Shown: positions 25,922 through 36,795 of the stretch, piece by piece
Layout of the letters: each line of letters starts with the position of its first letter
Position numbering within the stretch: position 1 is the first letter of the stretch
Assembly: GCF_026712205.1 (NCBI RefSeq)
Contig: NZ_JAPPUW010000020.1
Span: 1-64,000, forward strand
Length of the DNA: 64,000 nucleotides
From: Pelomonas aquatica
Lineage (GTDB): Bacteria; Pseudomonadota; Gammaproteobacteria; Burkholderiales; Burkholderiaceae_C
Direction: 5' to 3'
Translations under genes and position numbers: made by a program
Notes under the pieces: generated by a model
Database searches by the model: none
Seen by the model: the letters and a program-made list of their open reading frames with translations, nothing else
Told to the model about the DNA's origin: nothing

Positions 25922-27232
25922 TCAGTGGAGGGTGGGAGGCTTGGGCTCGGCAGCGCCGGCCGTCACGCGGGGCAGGCCCTGCTGGAGCACCCCGCCCACG
26001 GTGTAGAAGGAACCAAAGACCAGGATTCTATCGGCCGTGGTCGCCCCGGCCGCCGCGGCATGGAGGGCGTCTAGCGGATTGGCATGGGTGTGCGTCGCCA
26101 CGTCGGGCGGCGTCTTCAGCCCCGCAGCGAGGAAGGCGGCCTCCAGTTGCGCGGCCGTCGCGGCGCGCGGGATGGGCAGGTCCGTGAAATGCCAGGCGTC
26201 CACGAGCGGCGCGACCTTGGCCAGGATGCCGGCCAGGTCCTTGTCCGCCATCGCGCCGAAGACGGCATGGGTGCGCGGGAAGAAGCCCATCTGGTCGAGG
26301 TTCTGCGCCAGCGCGGCGACCGCGTGGGGGTTGTGGGCCACGTCCAGCACGACGGCCGGCTGACCGGCCAGCACCTGGAAGCGCCCGGGCAGCTCGACCA
26401 GGGCCAGGCCGGTGCGCACGGCCTGGGCGCTGATGGGCAGGCGGTCGGCCAGGGCCTCGAAGGCGGCCAGCACGCCGGAGGCATTCAGCAGCTGGTTCAC
26501 GCCGCGCAGCGCCGGGTAGGCCAGGCCCGAGAAGCGCTTGCCGCGGCCGGCCCACTGCCATTGCGTGCGGTCGCCGCTGAACGTGAAGTCGCGGCCGAGC
26601 TGGCGCAGGTCGGCGGCTATCTCCAGCGCCCGCTCGGCCAGCGAGGCAGGCGGCATCGGGTCGCTGACGACGACCGGCCGGCCGGTGCGCATGATGCCGG
26701 CCTTCTCGCGGCCCACGCTCTCGCGGTCGGAGCCGAGGAATTCGGTGTGGTCGAGGTCGATGCTGGTGATGACGGCGCAGTCGCCGTCGATGACGTTGAC
26801 CGCGTCCAGCCGTCCGCCCAGGCCGACTTCGAGGATGACGAGGTCCAGCGGCTCGTGCTGCAGCCGGCGCATGATGGCCAGCGTCGTGAACTCGAAATAG
26901 GTCAGCGTGATGTCGCCGCGCGCGGCCTCGACGGCCTCGAAATGCGGTTCCAGCGACTCGGCCGCCACCGGCGCACCGCCCACGCGGCAGCGCTCCTGGA
27001 AATGCACGAGATGGGGCTTGATGTAGAGGCCCACGCGGTAGCCGGCATGCAGCGCGATGGACTCCAGCATCGCGCAGGTCGAGCCCTTGCCGTTGGTGCC
27101 GGCGACGACGATGGCCGGGCAGTCGAAGGCGATGCCGAGCTTCTCCTTCACCGCCCTGACGCGATCCAGCGTCATGTCGATGGTCTTGGGGTGCAGGCGC
27201 TCGCAGTGGGCGAGCCAGTCTTCAAGCGTCAT
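25922..27232 (-). CDS. folC: Bifunctional dihydrofolate synthase/folylpolyglutamate synthase
   Basis: A 436-residue Mur-ligase-family ATPase that makes dihydrofolate and adds glutamates to folates. The P-loop GTNGKGSTCAMLE, the SIDLDHTEFLGSDRESVGREK stretch with a Mg-binding histidine, and DVAHNPHA in the C-terminal domain are typical. It lies after accD, separated by a terminator, and 15 bases before dedD. Confidence 0.95.
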   Translation of the reverse strand: MTLEDWLAHCERLHPKTIDMTLDRVRAVKEKLGIAFDCPAIVVAGTNGKGSTCAMLESIALHAGYRVGLYIKPHLVHFQERCRVGGAPVAAESLEPHFEAVEAARGDITLTYFEFTTLAIMRRLQHEPLDLVILEVGLGGRLDAVNVIDGDCAVITSIDLDHTEFLGSDRESVGREKAGIMRTGRPVVVSDPMPPASLAERALEIAADLRQLGRDFTFSGDRTQWQWAGRGKRFSGLAYPALRGVNQLLNASGVLAAFEALADRLPISAQAVRTGLALVELPGRFQVLAGQPAVVLDVAHNPHAVAALAQNLDQMGFFPRTHAVFGAMADKDLAGILAKVAPLVDAWHFTDLPIPRAATAAQLEAAFLAAGLKTPPDVATHTHANPLDALHAAAAGATTADRILVFGSFYTVGGVLQQGLPRVTAGAAEPKPPTLH

Positions 27233-27243
27233 GGCGGATCACT

Positions 27244-27275
27244 GAAAAACAAAAGCCAGGCTCGGGGCCTGGCTT
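27244..27275 (-). terminator. Intrinsic terminator between accD and folC
   Basis: On the minus strand AAGCCAGG-CCCCGAG-CCTGGCTT is followed by TTGTTTTTC. It divides the long minus-strand block into a trp/accD part and a folC-purF part. Confidence 0.75.
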
Positions 27276-27294
27276 GGAACTATCGCGACGAGGT

Positions 27295-28167
27295 TCAGGC
27301 CACCGCGTCGGCGCTCTGGCGCTGCAGCATCGCGAGCTGGCGGGCGATGGTCTCGCGCAGCTGGCGGCGGTCCACGATCATGTCGACGGCGCCCTTCTCC
27401 ATCAGGAACTCGGCGCGCTGGAAGCCCGGGGGCAGCTTCTCGCGCACGGTGTTCTCGATGACGCGCGGGCCGGCAAAGCCGATCAGCGCTTTGGGCTCGG
27501 CCAGCACGATGTCGCCGACGAAGGCGAACGAGGCCGACACGCCGCCCATCGTCGGGTCGGTCAGCACGCTGATGTAGGGCAGCTTGGCCTTGGCCAGGCG
27601 CGTCAGCGACGCGTTGGTCTTGGCCATCTGCATCAGGCTCAGCAGGCCCTCCTGCATCCGCGCGCCGCCGGTGGCGGTGAAGCAGATGAAGGGCGTCTTC
27701 TGCTCGATGGCCGTCTCGACGCCGCGCACGAAGCGCTCGCCGACGACGGAGCCCATGGAGCCGCCCATGAAGTCGAACTCGAAGCAGGCCGCGACGACGG
27801 GCACGCTCATGACGGCGCCGCCGATGACGACCAGCGCATCGGTCTCGCCGGTGTTCTCCAGCGCTTCCTTCAGGCGGTCGGGATACTTCTTGCTGTCCTT
27901 GAACTTCAGCGCGTCGACCGGCAGCACCTCCTGGCCGATCTCGTAGCGGCCCTCGCCGTCGAGGAAGGCGTCCAGACGGGCACGCGCGCCGATGCGGTGG
28001 TGGAAGCTGCACTTGGGGCAGACATTGATGTTCTGCTCCAGGTCGGTCTTGTAGAGCACCGTCTCGCAGCTCGGGCACTTGATCCACAGGCCTTCGGGCA
28101 CCGTGCGGCGGTCGGCCGGGTCGCCTTGCTGGATCTTGGGCGGGAGCAGTTTGTCGAGCCAACTCAT
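27295..28167 (-). CDS. accD: Acetyl-CoA carboxylase carboxyltransferase subunit beta
   Basis: A 290-residue subunit that, with AccA, transfers CO2 from biotin to acetyl-CoA for fatty acid synthesis. It has the N-terminal four-cysteine zinc ribbon ([10 protein letters not shown] and NVCPKCSFH) and the crotonase-type carboxyltransferase core with [11 protein letters not shown]. It starts 3 bases after the trpA stop. Confidence 0.97.
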   Translation of the reverse strand: MSWLDKLLPPKIQQGDPADRRTVPEGLWIKCPSCETVLYKTDLEQNINVCPKCSFHHRIGARARLDAFLDGEGRYEIGQEVLPVDALKFKDSKKYPDRLKEALENTGETDALVVIGGAVMSVPVVAACFEFDFMGGSMGSVVGERFVRGVETAIEQKTPFICFTATGGARMQEGLLSLMQMAKTNASLTRLAKAKLPYISVLTDPTMGGVSASFAFVGDIVLAEPKALIGFAGPRVIENTVREKLPPGFQRAEFLMEKGAVDMIVDRRQLRETIARQLAMLQRQSADAVA

Positions 28168-28170
28168 GTC

Positions 28171-28971
28171 TCAGTCCTTGTCGAGTGCGGCGCGGATTTC
28201 ACGGATGAAGGCCGCGCCAGTCAAGGCGACATTATCGGCCGGCTGGCGCTCCAGCAATTCGACCAGCCTGGAGCCGATGACGACGGCGTCGGAAACATCG
28301 GCAACCGCCCGCGCCGTGGCACCATCGCGGATGCCGAAGCCCACGCCCACCGGCGTGCTGACATGGCGGCGGATGCGCGGCACGGCCTCGGCGACGGCGG
28401 CGGTGTTCAGGTGGCCGGCGCCGGTCACGCCCTTCAGCGACACGTAGTAGACATAACCGCTGGCGAGCTGGCCGACCTGGGCCATGCGCGCCTCGGTGGA
28501 CGTGGGCGCGAGCAGGAAGATCGCGTCCATGTTCGCGGCCCGCAGCCTGGCGGCGAATTCGGCGCACTCCTCGGGCGGGTAGTCGACGATGAGGACGCCG
28601 TCGACGCCCGCCGCGCTCGCATCGGCCACGAAGGCCTCCAGGCCGTAATGCTCGACCGGGTTGGCATAGCCCATCAGCACCAGCGGCGTGGCGTCGTTGC
28701 GGGCGCGGAACTCGCGCACATAGGCCAGCACCTTGCGCAGGCCGATGCCGTGCTTCAGCGCCCGTTCGCCCGCACGCTGGATGACGGGGCCGTCGGCCAT
28801 GGGGTCGGAGAAAGGCACGCCCAGCTCGATGACGTCCGCGCCGGCCTCGGCCATGGCCAGCAGCAGGTCGACGGTCGCGCTGGGGTGCGGATCACCAGCG
28901 GTGACGAAGGGGATCAGGGCCTTGCGGCCATCAGCCTTGAGCCGGCCGAAGGTGGTCTTGATGCGGCTCAT
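28171..28971 (-). CDS. trpA: Tryptophan synthase alpha subunit
   Basis: A 266-residue TIM-barrel enzyme that cleaves indole-3-glycerol phosphate to indole. The catalytic glutamate lies in [14 protein letters not shown] and the catalytic aspartate in [12 protein letters not shown]; the phosphate site is VGFGIRDG. The start overlaps the trpB stop by 4 bases. Confidence 0.97.
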   Translation of the reverse strand: MSRIKTTFGRLKADGRKALIPFVTAGDPHPSATVDLLLAMAEAGADVIELGVPFSDPMADGPVIQRAGERALKHGIGLRKVLAYVREFRARNDATPLVLMGYANPVEHYGLEAFVADASAAGVDGVLIVDYPPEECAEFAARLRAANMDAIFLLAPTSTEARMAQVGQLASGYVYYVSLKGVTGAGHLNTAAVAEAVPRIRRHVSTPVGVGFGIRDGATARAVADVSDAVVIGSRLVELLERQPADNVALTGAAFIREIRAALDKD

Positions 28972-30221
28972 TGCTTCACCTTTTCACCGGCTTGCGACGG
29001 ACGATCGAAATAGGCGGCGCCGGACAGGTCGGCGACGGTGCCGATGTCCTTGTCGCCGCGGCCGGAGAGGTTCACGAGCAGCACCTTGTCCTTCCCCAGC
29101 GTCGGCGCGAGCTTGATCGCATGCGCGACGGCATGGCTGGATTCCAGCGCCGGGATGATGCCTTCCGTGCGGCACAGCCGGTGGAAGGCCGCCAGCGCCT
29201 CGGCATCGGTGATGCCGACGTATTCGGCGCGGCCGATGTCCTTCAGGTGGGCATGCTCGGGGCCGACGCCGGGGTAGTCCAGGCCGGCGGAGATCGAGTG
29301 CGTCTCGATGATCTGGCCATCCTCGTCCTGCAGCAGATAGGTGCGGTTGCCGTGCAGCACGCCGGGGCTGCCGGCCGTCAGCGTCGCGGCATGCTTGCCG
29401 CTGGCCACGCCCTGCCCTTCGGCCTCGACGCCGATCAGCCGAACGCCCTCGTGAGGGATGTAGGGATGGAAGATGCCGATGGCATTGCTGCCGCCGCCGA
29501 CGCAGGCGATGACGGCGTCCGGCTGGCGGCCGGCCAGCTCGGGCATCTGCTCCAGGCACTCCAGGCCGATGATGCGCTGGAAGTCGCGCACCATCATCGG
29601 GTAGGGATGCGGGCCGGCCACGGTGCCGATGATGTAGAAGGTGTTCTCGACGTTGGTGACCCAGTCGCGCATCGCCTCGTTGAGCGCGTCCTTCAGCGTC
29701 CTGCTGCCGCTCTCCACCGGCACGACGGTCGCGCCGAGCAGCTTCATGCGGTAGACATTGGGCGACTGGCGCTTCACGTCTTCGCTGCCCATGTAGACGA
29801 CGCACTCCAGGCCGTAGCGCGCGCAGATCGTGGCCGTCGCCACGCCATGCTGGCCGGCGCCGGTCTCGGCGATGACACGCGGCTTGCCCATGCGCTTGGC
29901 CAGCAAGGCCTGGCCGATGACGTTGTTGATCTTGTGCGCGCCGGTGTGGTTGAGATCCTCACGCTTCAGGTAGATCTGCGCGCCGCCCAGCTCCCGGCTC
30001 AAGCGCTCGGCGTGGTAGATCGGGCTGGGCCGTCCGACGAAGTGCTTGAGCTCCTTCTGGAACTCGGCGATGAACTCGGGATCGTTGCGGTAGTGGGCGT
30101 AGGCGTCCTTGAGCTGGTCGAGCGCATGGACAAGGGTCTCGGACACGAAGCTGCCGCCATAGGTCGGCGTGCCCGCATGGCGGAAATGCCCGGTCGCATC
30201 GGGCTGGTCGTAGGGGAACAT
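28968..30221 (-). CDS. trpB: Tryptophan synthase beta subunit
   Basis: A 417-residue PLP enzyme that joins indole and serine. The PLP lysine is in [11 protein letters not shown], the [13 protein letters not shown] loop binds the substrate carboxylate, and [10 protein letters not shown] binds the PLP phosphate. It starts 9 bases after trpF. Confidence 0.97.
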   Translation of the reverse strand: MFPYDQPDATGHFRHAGTPTYGGSFVSETLVHALDQLKDAYAHYRNDPEFIAEFQKELKHFVGRPSPIYHAERLSRELGGAQIYLKREDLNHTGAHKINNVIGQALLAKRMGKPRVIAETGAGQHGVATATICARYGLECVVYMGSEDVKRQSPNVYRMKLLGATVVPVESGSRTLKDALNEAMRDWVTNVENTFYIIGTVAGPHPYPMMVRDFQRIIGLECLEQMPELAGRQPDAVIACVGGGSNAIGIFHPYIPHEGVRLIGVEAEGQGVASGKHAATLTAGSPGVLHGNRTYLLQDEDGQIIETHSISAGLDYPGVGPEHAHLKDIGRAEYVGITDAEALAAFHRLCRTEGIIPALESSHAVAHAIKLAPTLGKDKVLLVNLSGRGDKDIGTVADLSGAAYFDRPSQAGEKVKQ

Positions 30222-30229
30222 GGTCTTTC

Positions 30230-30859
30230 CTAGCAGGTCGGTTCGGCATCGACGCGGCGTACCGCGCGGCAGAACTCGTGGATCAGGTCGGCGCTCTTGA
30301 GCCCAAAGGCCACCTCGACGCCGGAACTCACATCAACGGCCCAAGGCCGCATCCGGGCGATGCCATCGGCTACGTTGGCAGCACTCAACCCACCAGACAA
30401 AACGAGGCGAGAGCTGACGCTTGGAGGAACGAGTGACCAATCGAAGACCTTGCCGCCGCCGCCATAGCCGTCGACATGGGCGTCGAGCAGGATGGCCTGG
30501 GCGCTGGAAAAACGAGAGCCGAAGTCTACCAAGTCGAAACCCGGCGCCATGCGGGCGGCGCGCAGATAGGGCCGCCTCACGCGCTCGCAGTCGGCCGGCG
30601 TTTCGTCGCCATGGAATTGCATCAGCATATTGGGCAATGCCTCCAGGCCGGCCTGCAACTCCGCGTCACTCGCGTTGACGAACAGGCCGACCGGCATTAC
30701 GAAGGGCGGCAGCAGGCGCGCCAGCGCCTTCGCCCGCTCCGGCGTCACGGCGCGCGGGCTTTTCGCGTAGAAGACGAAGCCGATGGCGTCGGCACCGGCT
30801 TCGACGGCGGCCTCGACGTCGGCCTCGCGCGTCAGGCCGCAGATCTTGATTCGAGTCAT
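30230..30859 (-). CDS. trpF: Phosphoribosylanthranilate isomerase
   Basis: A 209-residue TIM-barrel enzyme of tryptophan synthesis. It begins [20 protein letters not shown] with the catalytic cysteine in [23 protein letters not shown] carries the catalytic aspartate, and [10 protein letters not shown] binds phosphate. The ATG overlaps the truA stop by 4 bases. Confidence 0.96.
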   Translation of the reverse strand: MTRIKICGLTREADVEAAVEAGADAIGFVFYAKSPRAVTPERAKALARLLPPFVMPVGLFVNASDAELQAGLEALPNMLMQFHGDETPADCERVRRPYLRAARMAPGFDLVDFGSRFSSAQAILLDAHVDGYGGGGKVFDWSLVPPSVSSRLVLSGGLSAANVADGIARMRPWAVDVSSGVEVAFGLKSADLIHEFCRAVRRVDAEPTC

Positions 30860-31638
30860 GGGAGCCAATCGAGGGCGGCGACATGCCGCGGGATGTCCAG
30901 TTCGGCATCGTAGGTCGGGCCGAGGAAGTAGAGGCCGTCGGGGGCAAAGGTCGGCGCGGCCACCTTGCGGTCGCGTGCGGCCAGCACCTCGGACACCCAG
31001 TCCGCCGACCGCGTGCCGCTGCCGACGGCGAGGATGCAGCCCATCAGGTTGCGCACCATGTGATGCAGGAAGGCGCTGGCCTCGAACTCGAAGCGCCAAT
31101 AGACGCCGCGGCGCTGCACGGTGATCTCGCGCAGCGTCTTGATGGGCGACGCGGCCTGGCATTCCGACGAGCGGAAGGACGAGAAGTCGTGCTCGCCGAT
31201 CAGGCGCCCGGCCGCGGCCTCGAGCGCCGCCTGGTCGAGCGGGCGGAAGATCCAGCCGCATTGGCCGGACTCGATGGCCGGCCGCACCGCTGACTCCAGC
31301 AGCAGATAGGCATAACGCCGGCCTCGTGCGGAGTTGCGCGCATGGAAGGCGTCGCCGGGAAAGCGGCACCACTGGATCGCGATGTCGGGCGGCAGGTAGC
31401 GGTTGCTGCCGCGCACCCAGGAGAAAGGCTCGCGGTCGACCTCGGTGTCGAAATGGACGACCTGGTTGATGCCGTGCACACCGGCGTCGGTGCGGCCGGC
31501 GCAGATCGTGCGGATGGGCTGGGCGGCAAAGGCCGACAGGCCTTTTTCGAGGGCGTCCTGCACGGTGCGGCCGTCGGGCTGGCTCTGCCAGCCGTTGTAG
31601 CCGCCGCCGCGGTAGCTGACTCCAAGTGCGACTCTCAT
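30856..31638 (-). CDS. truA: tRNA pseudouridine(38-40) synthase TruA
   Basis: A 260-residue enzyme that modifies the anticodon stem-loop of tRNAs. It starts MRVALGVSYRGGGYNGWQSQ and has the catalytic aspartate in CAGRTDAGVHGINQVVHF. The ATG at 31638 is chosen over an upstream ATG at 31689, which would add 17 residues outside the family. It lies between fimV and trpF, as in many proteobacteria. Confidence 0.95.
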   Translation of the reverse strand: MRVALGVSYRGGGYNGWQSQPDGRTVQDALEKGLSAFAAQPIRTICAGRTDAGVHGINQVVHFDTEVDREPFSWVRGSNRYLPPDIAIQWCRFPGDAFHARNSARGRRYAYLLLESAVRPAIESGQCGWIFRPLDQAALEAAAGRLIGEHDFSSFRSSECQAASPIKTLREITVQRRGVYWRFEFEASAFLHHMVRNLMGCILAVGSGTRSADWVSEVLAARDRKVAAPTFAPDGLYFLGPTYDAELDIPRHVAALDWLP

Positions 31639-31691
31639 GGGCTCCCAGGTAATCAGGCCGGCTTGCACGGTTAACGTGCAAGTCGCCAACG

Positions 31692-31715
31692 AAAACGCCC
31701 GGCCAGGGCCGGGCG
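31692..31715 (-). terminator. Terminator of fimV
   Basis: On the minus strand CGCCCGGCC-CT-GGCCGGGCG is followed by TTTTCGTT, in the gap between fimV and truA. Confidence 0.7.
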
Positions 31716-31736
31716 TCGAAGTATCGCGGCAGCGCT

Positions 31737-34250
31737 CTACCGCAGCTCGTTCAGCATCGCCTGCGCCTTGTCGCGCAGCGGGCCGCTGGCGCGCTGGATC
31801 AGCTCCTGCAGCACCTCGCGGGCGCCTTCGGTGTCGCCGATCTGGCGGAACTCGTCAGCCAGCTCAAGCTGGCGCAGCAGGGGGTCGCCATCGTCGTCGC
31901 CCAACGCACTCAACGCCTCGGACAGGTGGTCGGGGTGAGCCTCGCCGGGCCGGGTCGACTCGCCGAGGTCGAAGTCCAGGTCCGTGGACGCCGCGGCGGG
32001 CGCCGACGCAGGGCTGGGGGACAGGCCGCCCATGCCGCTGAGGTCGAAGTTCAGGTCGGGTGCAGGCGGTGCAGTGCGCGTGCCGCGACTGGAGATGTCG
32101 AAGTCCATCGTCATCGGCGCCTGCTCGACCGAAGCCGGCATGGCCTGGGTCGCGGCCATCGCGCTCGGCGAGACGGGCTCGGGCGCATCGAGGTCCAGGT
32201 CCAGCGCGAGATCGAAGCCGCTGACCGGGCCGGTATCGGGGCCGCTGCCGCGGTTCACCGCGTCCGTCGCCACGTGGGCCACATTCGGGACGCTGGGCAG
32301 GGCCGTCTGCGGCAGCGTGCTGGCGTTCATCGGCTCGGGACGCAGCTCGGGGCCGTTCTCGGCATGGGCCGGCGCGCCGCCGGGCTGGTAGAGCGGGTTG
32401 TCCGGATCGATGCCGCGGCCCAGCTCCTGGGCCTTGGCCCAGTCCTCGCCCTCGCCCTTGGTCTCGGCATAGAGCTGCACGGCCAGTTGCTCGAAGCCCT
32501 TGGTGTCGCGGCGCTTGGCGTAGACCTCGAGCAGCTTCAGGCGGATGGCCAGGCGCGTCGGATTGGCGCGCAGGGCTTCCTTCAGGATTTCCTCGGCCTG
32601 CAGGTCGCGGCCATAGGCCAGGTAGACGTCGGCCTCCGCGACCGGATCCACGTCGCCAATGGCGTCGAGCTGGCTCAGCGAATAGCTCATCGACGACTGG
32701 CCGCTGTTCTGCGCATCGCGCGTGTCGACGCGCTGGCCGCCGGTGCCGCCGAAGAAGGAATCCGGCTGCAGGCGGCTTTCGTGGAAGCCGGTCTCGGCCG
32801 CATGGGCCGGGCGGCGCGAGCGCAGGCGGTACAGGCCCAGCCCGCCGAGCACGGCGACGAGCACACCGGCCAGCGGCAGCACGATGGGGCTGTCGAGCAG
32901 CTGCTCGATGAAGCCCCGCGGCTCGGGTGCCGGCGGCGGCGCAAGCGGCGCGCTGGCGCGCGCCATCGGCTTGGCGGCCGCAGCGCTCGCCGCCACCGCG
33001 GGAGCAGGCGTCGATGCCGCTTCGACGGCGGCCGCCACCGGTGCCGGCAGCGCGGGCGCCGCGGGCGCGGACGAAGCCCCGGCGGCACCGGGCTTGGCGG
33101 CGCTGGAGAGCTGCTTCAGCTCTTCGACGTTGCGGGTCAGCTCGGCAACGCGCGCCGCGGCATCCTTCTTCTCGGCGTCCTTGGACAGCTTGGTCTCGGC
33201 GGCGCTGGCGGCGGCGGCCTTGCTGAGCGTCAGCTTGTCCGGCGTCGACGCGGCGGCCGGCTTGCGGTCCTCGACGGCGGCCTGCACCTTGCCCTTGGAC
33301 TGGCGCTCGCTCTCGGTGTTCTGCAGCGTCGGCGCGGCGGACGCGAGGCGCTGGCGGTAGGCGGAGAAGTCGGCGCTCTGGGCCAGGATGATGCGGCGCG
33401 CCTCGGGCGCCGGAACGCTCGCCAGCGCGTCGCTGGACGGCACCTGCAACACGGCGCCCGACTTCAGCAGGTTCATGTTGCCGTCGATGAAGGCGTCCGG
33501 GTTGTTGCGGAACAGGCCGACCAGCATCTGGTCCAGCGAGATGCCGCTGACCTGGGTGTGCGAGGCCACCCTGGACAGCGAGTCGCCCGGGCGCACCGTG
33601 TACTCGGAGGCGGCGGTGACGGGCGGGCGCGTCTGCACCTGGGCCGGCGCAGGCAGGCGCGCCACGGCCGGCGCGGCGGCCGATGCGGCGCCGTTGCGCG
33701 GCAGGGTCGCGGTGACCGCGGGGGCCGGTGCCGGCACGGCCTCGGTGGAGGCCGCCTGGGCCGGCGCCGCGGCGATGGCCGGCGGCGCGGTGACGACGGG
33801 CGCGGGCTTGGGCAGGCTCGGCGGGTCGAACAGCAGCGTGTATTCGCGCACCAGCCGGCCGCTGGACCAGGTCAGCTCCAGGATGACGTCGACGAAGGGC
33901 TCCTGCACGGCGCGGTCGCTGACGACGCGCAGCACGGTGCGGCCGTCGCGCCGCGTGACCTGGACCTGGGTCGAGGTCAGCACCGGGTTGTAGTCGACGC
34001 CCGTCGCGCGGTAGGACTCCGGCGGCGCGACGCGCACCTTCAGCGTGGCGGCCTCCTCGGCCGTCAGGCTGGAGACGTCGATCTCGGCGCGCATGGTTTC
34101 GCCCAGCGCCGACTGCACGTTCAGCTTGCCCAGGCCCAGGGCCTGCGCGCCGCTGCCTGCGACGAGAAGGGCAGCGGCGAGCGCCAGATGGTGACGGACA
34201 AAGCCCGTGGGGCGGATTCCCTCGGATGCGTCGCGGGTGTGGTCTTTCAA
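31737..34250 (-). CDS. fimV: FimV/HubP-family polar peptidoglycan-binding protein
   Basis: About 837 residues. The N-terminus holds a signal sequence (hydrophobic core HHLALAAALLVAGSGAQA), then the FimV beta-domain (LGLGKLNVQSALGETMRAEI), a LysM domain (YTVRPGDSLSRVASHTQVSG), a coiled coil and a long Ala/Pro linker. One transmembrane segment (VLPLAGVLVAVLGGLGLYRL) and a cytoplasmic acidic part with TPR-like helices follow, and the conserved C-terminal motif includes DPLLRQLELADEFRQIGDTEGA. FimV scaffolds type IV pili and cell poles. No ATG precedes the signal peptide; a TTG at 34250 with GGGGAA before it is the likeliest start, and a further in-frame TTG at 34280 lies inside a hairpin. Confidence 0.88.
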   Translation of the reverse strand: MKDHTRDASEGIRPTGFVRHHLALAAALLVAGSGAQALGLGKLNVQSALGETMRAEIDVSSLTAEEAATLKVRVAPPESYRATGVDYNPVLTSTQVQVTRRDGRTVLRVVSDRAVQEPFVDVILELTWSSGRLVREYTLLFDPPSLPKPAPVVTAPPAIAAAPAQAASTEAVPAPAPAVTATLPRNGAASAAAPAVARLPAPAQVQTRPPVTAASEYTVRPGDSLSRVASHTQVSGISLDQMLVGLFRNNPDAFIDGNMNLLKSGAVLQVPSSDALASVPAPEARRIILAQSADFSAYRQRLASAAPTLQNTESERQSKGKVQAAVEDRKPAAASTPDKLTLSKAAAASAAETKLSKDAEKKDAAARVAELTRNVEELKQLSSAAKPGAAGASSAPAAPALPAPVAAAVEAASTPAPAVAASAAAAKPMARASAPLAPPPAPEPRGFIEQLLDSPIVLPLAGVLVAVLGGLGLYRLRSRRPAHAAETGFHESRLQPDSFFGGTGGQRVDTRDAQNSGQSSMSYSLSQLDAIGDVDPVAEADVYLAYGRDLQAEEILKEALRANPTRLAIRLKLLEVYAKRRDTKGFEQLAVQLYAETKGEGEDWAKAQELGRGIDPDNPLYQPGGAPAHAENGPELRPEPMNASTLPQTALPSVPNVAHVATDAVNRGSGPDTGPVSGFDLALDLDLDAPEPVSPSAMAATQAMPASVEQAPMTMDFDISSRGTRTAPPAPDLNFDLSGMGGLSPSPASAPAAASTDLDFDLGESTRPGEAHPDHLSEALSALGDDDGDPLLRQLELADEFRQIGDTEGAREVLQELIQRASGPLRDKAQAMLNELR

Positions 34251-34260
34251 GGCATTCCCC

Positions 34261-34291
34261 AAAGCAACAAGGCGGGGCAATGGGCCCCGCC
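34261..34291 (-). terminator. Terminator of asd overlapping the fimV start region
   Basis: On the minus strand GGCGGGGC-CCATT-GCCCCGCC is followed by TTGTTGCTTT. It separates asd from fimV. The rest of 34292-34482 shows no gene. Confidence 0.55.
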
Positions 34292-34482
34292 TGTCTCGAT
34301 CTTCAGCACGCGCTGCACGAACCTGGTCTGCACGGTATGGCCTGCGTCGAGTCGCGAATCAAAAACACAACGGCATCAAGCATATACGCGGAAATGCTCA
34401 AGAGGTACCTGATGTGTCGCTTCGTTTCAATATCGACGCCCGGGTGAACCCTATGTTTCGAGGTAAGCGCGTGTAAGCGCGG

Positions 34483-35604
34483 TCAGCGCTCCAACAGAAT
34501 GCGCAACATGCGGCGCAGCGGCTCGGCCGCGCCCCACAGCAACTGGTCGCCGACCGTGAACGCGCCGACGTACTCGGGGCCCATGGCCAGCTTGCGCAGG
34601 CGGCCGACGGGAATGGTCATCGTGCCGGTGACGGCCACGGGAGTCAGATGCTTGAGCGTGTCCTCGCGCGTGTTGGGCACGTACTGCACCCACTCGTTGT
34701 CGGCGCGGATCATGGCCTCGATGTCGGCCAGCGGCACGTCCTTCTTCAGCTTGAAGGTCAGCGCCTGACTGTGGCAGCGCATCGCGCCGACGCGCACGCA
34801 GAAGCCGTCGACGGGGATGGCCTGAGCCGATCCATTGCCGAGGATCTTGTTGGTTTCGGCCATGCCCTTCCATTCCTCCTTGGACTGGCCGTTGCCCAGG
34901 TCGCGGTCGATCCACGGGATCAGCGAGCCGCCCAGCGGCACGCCGAAGTTGGCCGTCTCTTCAGCCGACAGCGAACGCTGCTTGGCGATGACCTGGCGGT
35001 CGATCTCGAGGATGGCGCTCTTGGGGTCGTCCAGCAGCGACTTGACCGAGGCGTTCAGCGTGCCGTATTGCGTCAGCAGCTCGCGCATGTGCTGCGCGCC
35101 GCCGCCGGAAGCGGCCTGGTAGGTCTGCGTGGACATCCACTCGACGAGGCCGGCCTTGTAGAGGGCGCCCACGCCCATCAGCATGCAGCTGACGGTGCAG
35201 TTGCCGCCGATCCAGTTCCTGCCGCCGCTGCCCAGCGCCTTGTCGATGACGGGGCGGTTGACGGGGTCGAGGATGATGACGGCGTCATCGGCCATGCGCA
35301 GCGTCGAGGCCGCGTCGATCCAGTGGCCGGCCCAGCCCGCGGCGCGCAGCTTGGGGAAGACCTCGGTCGTGTAGTCGCCGCCCTGGGCGGTGATGATGAT
35401 GTCGCAGCGCTTGAGCTGTTCGATGTCGAAGGCGTTCTGCAGCGTCTTCTCGTTCTTCGCCTGGGCCGGGGCGGCGCCGCCGGCGTTGGAGGTCGAGAAG
35501 AACAGCGGCTCGATCAGGTCGAAATCGCGCTCGGCGGTCATGCGCTCCATGAGCACCGAGCCCACCATGCCGCGCCAGCCTACGAGGCCTACCAGGGTCG
35601 TCAT
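34483..35604 (-). CDS. asd: Aspartate-semialdehyde dehydrogenase
   Basis: A 373-residue NADPH enzyme that makes aspartate semialdehyde for lysine, methionine and threonine synthesis. It starts [22 protein letters not shown] (nucleotide motif). The catalytic cysteine is in [12 protein letters not shown] and the histidine region is near [13 protein letters not shown]. It matches the gammaproteobacterial-type Asd in length. It lies downstream of leuB in the usual order. Confidence 0.96.
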   Translation of the reverse strand: MTTLVGLVGWRGMVGSVLMERMTAERDFDLIEPLFFSTSNAGGAAPAQAKNEKTLQNAFDIEQLKRCDIIITAQGGDYTTEVFPKLRAAGWAGHWIDAASTLRMADDAVIILDPVNRPVIDKALGSGGRNWIGGNCTVSCMLMGVGALYKAGLVEWMSTQTYQAASGGGAQHMRELLTQYGTLNASVKSLLDDPKSAILEIDRQVIAKQRSLSAEETANFGVPLGGSLIPWIDRDLGNGQSKEEWKGMAETNKILGNGSAQAIPVDGFCVRVGAMRCHSQALTFKLKKDVPLADIEAMIRADNEWVQYVPNTREDTLKHLTPVAVTGTMTIPVGRLRKLAMGPEYVGAFTVGDQLLWGAAEPLRRMLRILLER

Positions 35605-35700
35605 CTCATCAGTCCTTTCGTCTTTAGCTCACCAAACCCTTCTCACTTTGGGCCCCGGCTCGTTCGCCGGGTCTGGAGGGGGCGAGACGAGACGGAGCGG

Positions 35701-36795
35701 TCAGCTCTTGATGGTTTTGGTGGTCGTGATGGCTTTGACGACGGCGTCGCCCATCTCGACGGTCGAAACCTTCGAGGTGCCTTCACTCCAGATGTCGGCG
35801 GTGCGCAAGCCCTCGGCCAGCACCGATTGCACCGCGGCTTCGATACGCGCGGCGGCTTCGGGCAGGTTGAGGGAGAACTTGAGCATCATGGCAGCGGACA
35901 GGATTGTAGCCAGAGGGTTGGCAATCCCCTTCCCTGCGATGTCCGGCGCGCTGCCGTGGCTGGGCTCGTAGAGGCCCTTGTTGTTCGCATCCAGCGACGC
36001 CGACGGCAGCATGCCGATGGAGCCGGTCAGCATCGCGGCCTCGTCGGACAGGATGTCGCCGAACATGTTGCCGGTCACGACGACGTCGAACTTCTTCGGC
36101 GCCTTGACGAGCTGCATGGCCGCGTTGTCCACGTACATGTGGTCCAGCTCGACGTCCGGGTAGCTCGCGTGGACCTCGGTGACGACGTCCTTCCAGAGCT
36201 GCGAGGTCTCCAGCACATTGGCCTTGTCGACGCTGGTCAGACGCTTGTTGCGCTTGCGTGCGGCCTGGAAGGCGACGTGGGTGATGCGTTCGATCTCGGG
36301 GCGCGAGTAGCGCATGGTGTCGAAGGCTTCATCGGCACCGGGGAAATGGCCGTCCACCGCCGTGCGGCGGCCGCGCGGCTGACCGAAATAGATGTCGCCG
36401 GTGAGTTCCCGAATGATCAGGATGTCCAAACCCGCGACCAGCTCCGGCTTCAACGACGAGGCATGCGTGAGCTGCTCGTAGCAGATGGCCGGCCGGAGGT
36501 TTGCAAACAGGCCCAGGGCCTTGCGCAGGCCGAGGATGGCCTGTTCAGGCCGCAGCGAACGCTCGAGCTTGTCGTACTTCCAGTCGCCCACGGCGCCGAA
36601 CAGCACCGCGTCGGCTTCCTGCGCCAGCTTCAGCGTGGCCGGCGGCAGCGGGTGGCCGCTGGTCTCGTAGGCTTTGCCGCCCACGTCGGCCCATTCGAGC
36701 GTCAGCGGCAGGTCCAGTGCGTTCAGCACCTTGACCGCCTCGGCCATGATCTCGGGGCCGATGCCGTCGCCTGGCAATACTGCAATCTTCTTCAT
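35701..36795 (-). CDS. leuB: 3-isopropylmalate dehydrogenase
   Basis: A 364-residue NAD enzyme of leucine synthesis. [16 protein letters not shown] opens the protein, [11 protein letters not shown] and the YSRPEIERI arginine bind substrate, and [25 protein letters not shown] is the family signature. The ATG at 36795 overlaps the leuD stop by one base; the in-frame TTG just upstream is not needed. Confidence 0.97.
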   Translation of the reverse strand: MKKIAVLPGDGIGPEIMAEAVKVLNALDLPLTLEWADVGGKAYETSGHPLPPATLKLAQEADAVLFGAVGDWKYDKLERSLRPEQAILGLRKALGLFANLRPAICYEQLTHASSLKPELVAGLDILIIRELTGDIYFGQPRGRRTAVDGHFPGADEAFDTMRYSRPEIERITHVAFQAARKRNKRLTSVDKANVLETSQLWKDVVTEVHASYPDVELDHMYVDNAAMQLVKAPKKFDVVVTGNMFGDILSDEAAMLTGSIGMLPSASLDANNKGLYEPSHGSAPDIAGKGIANPLATILSAAMMLKFSLNLPEAAARIEAAVQSVLAEGLRTADIWSEGTSKVSTVEMGDAVVKAITTTKTIKS

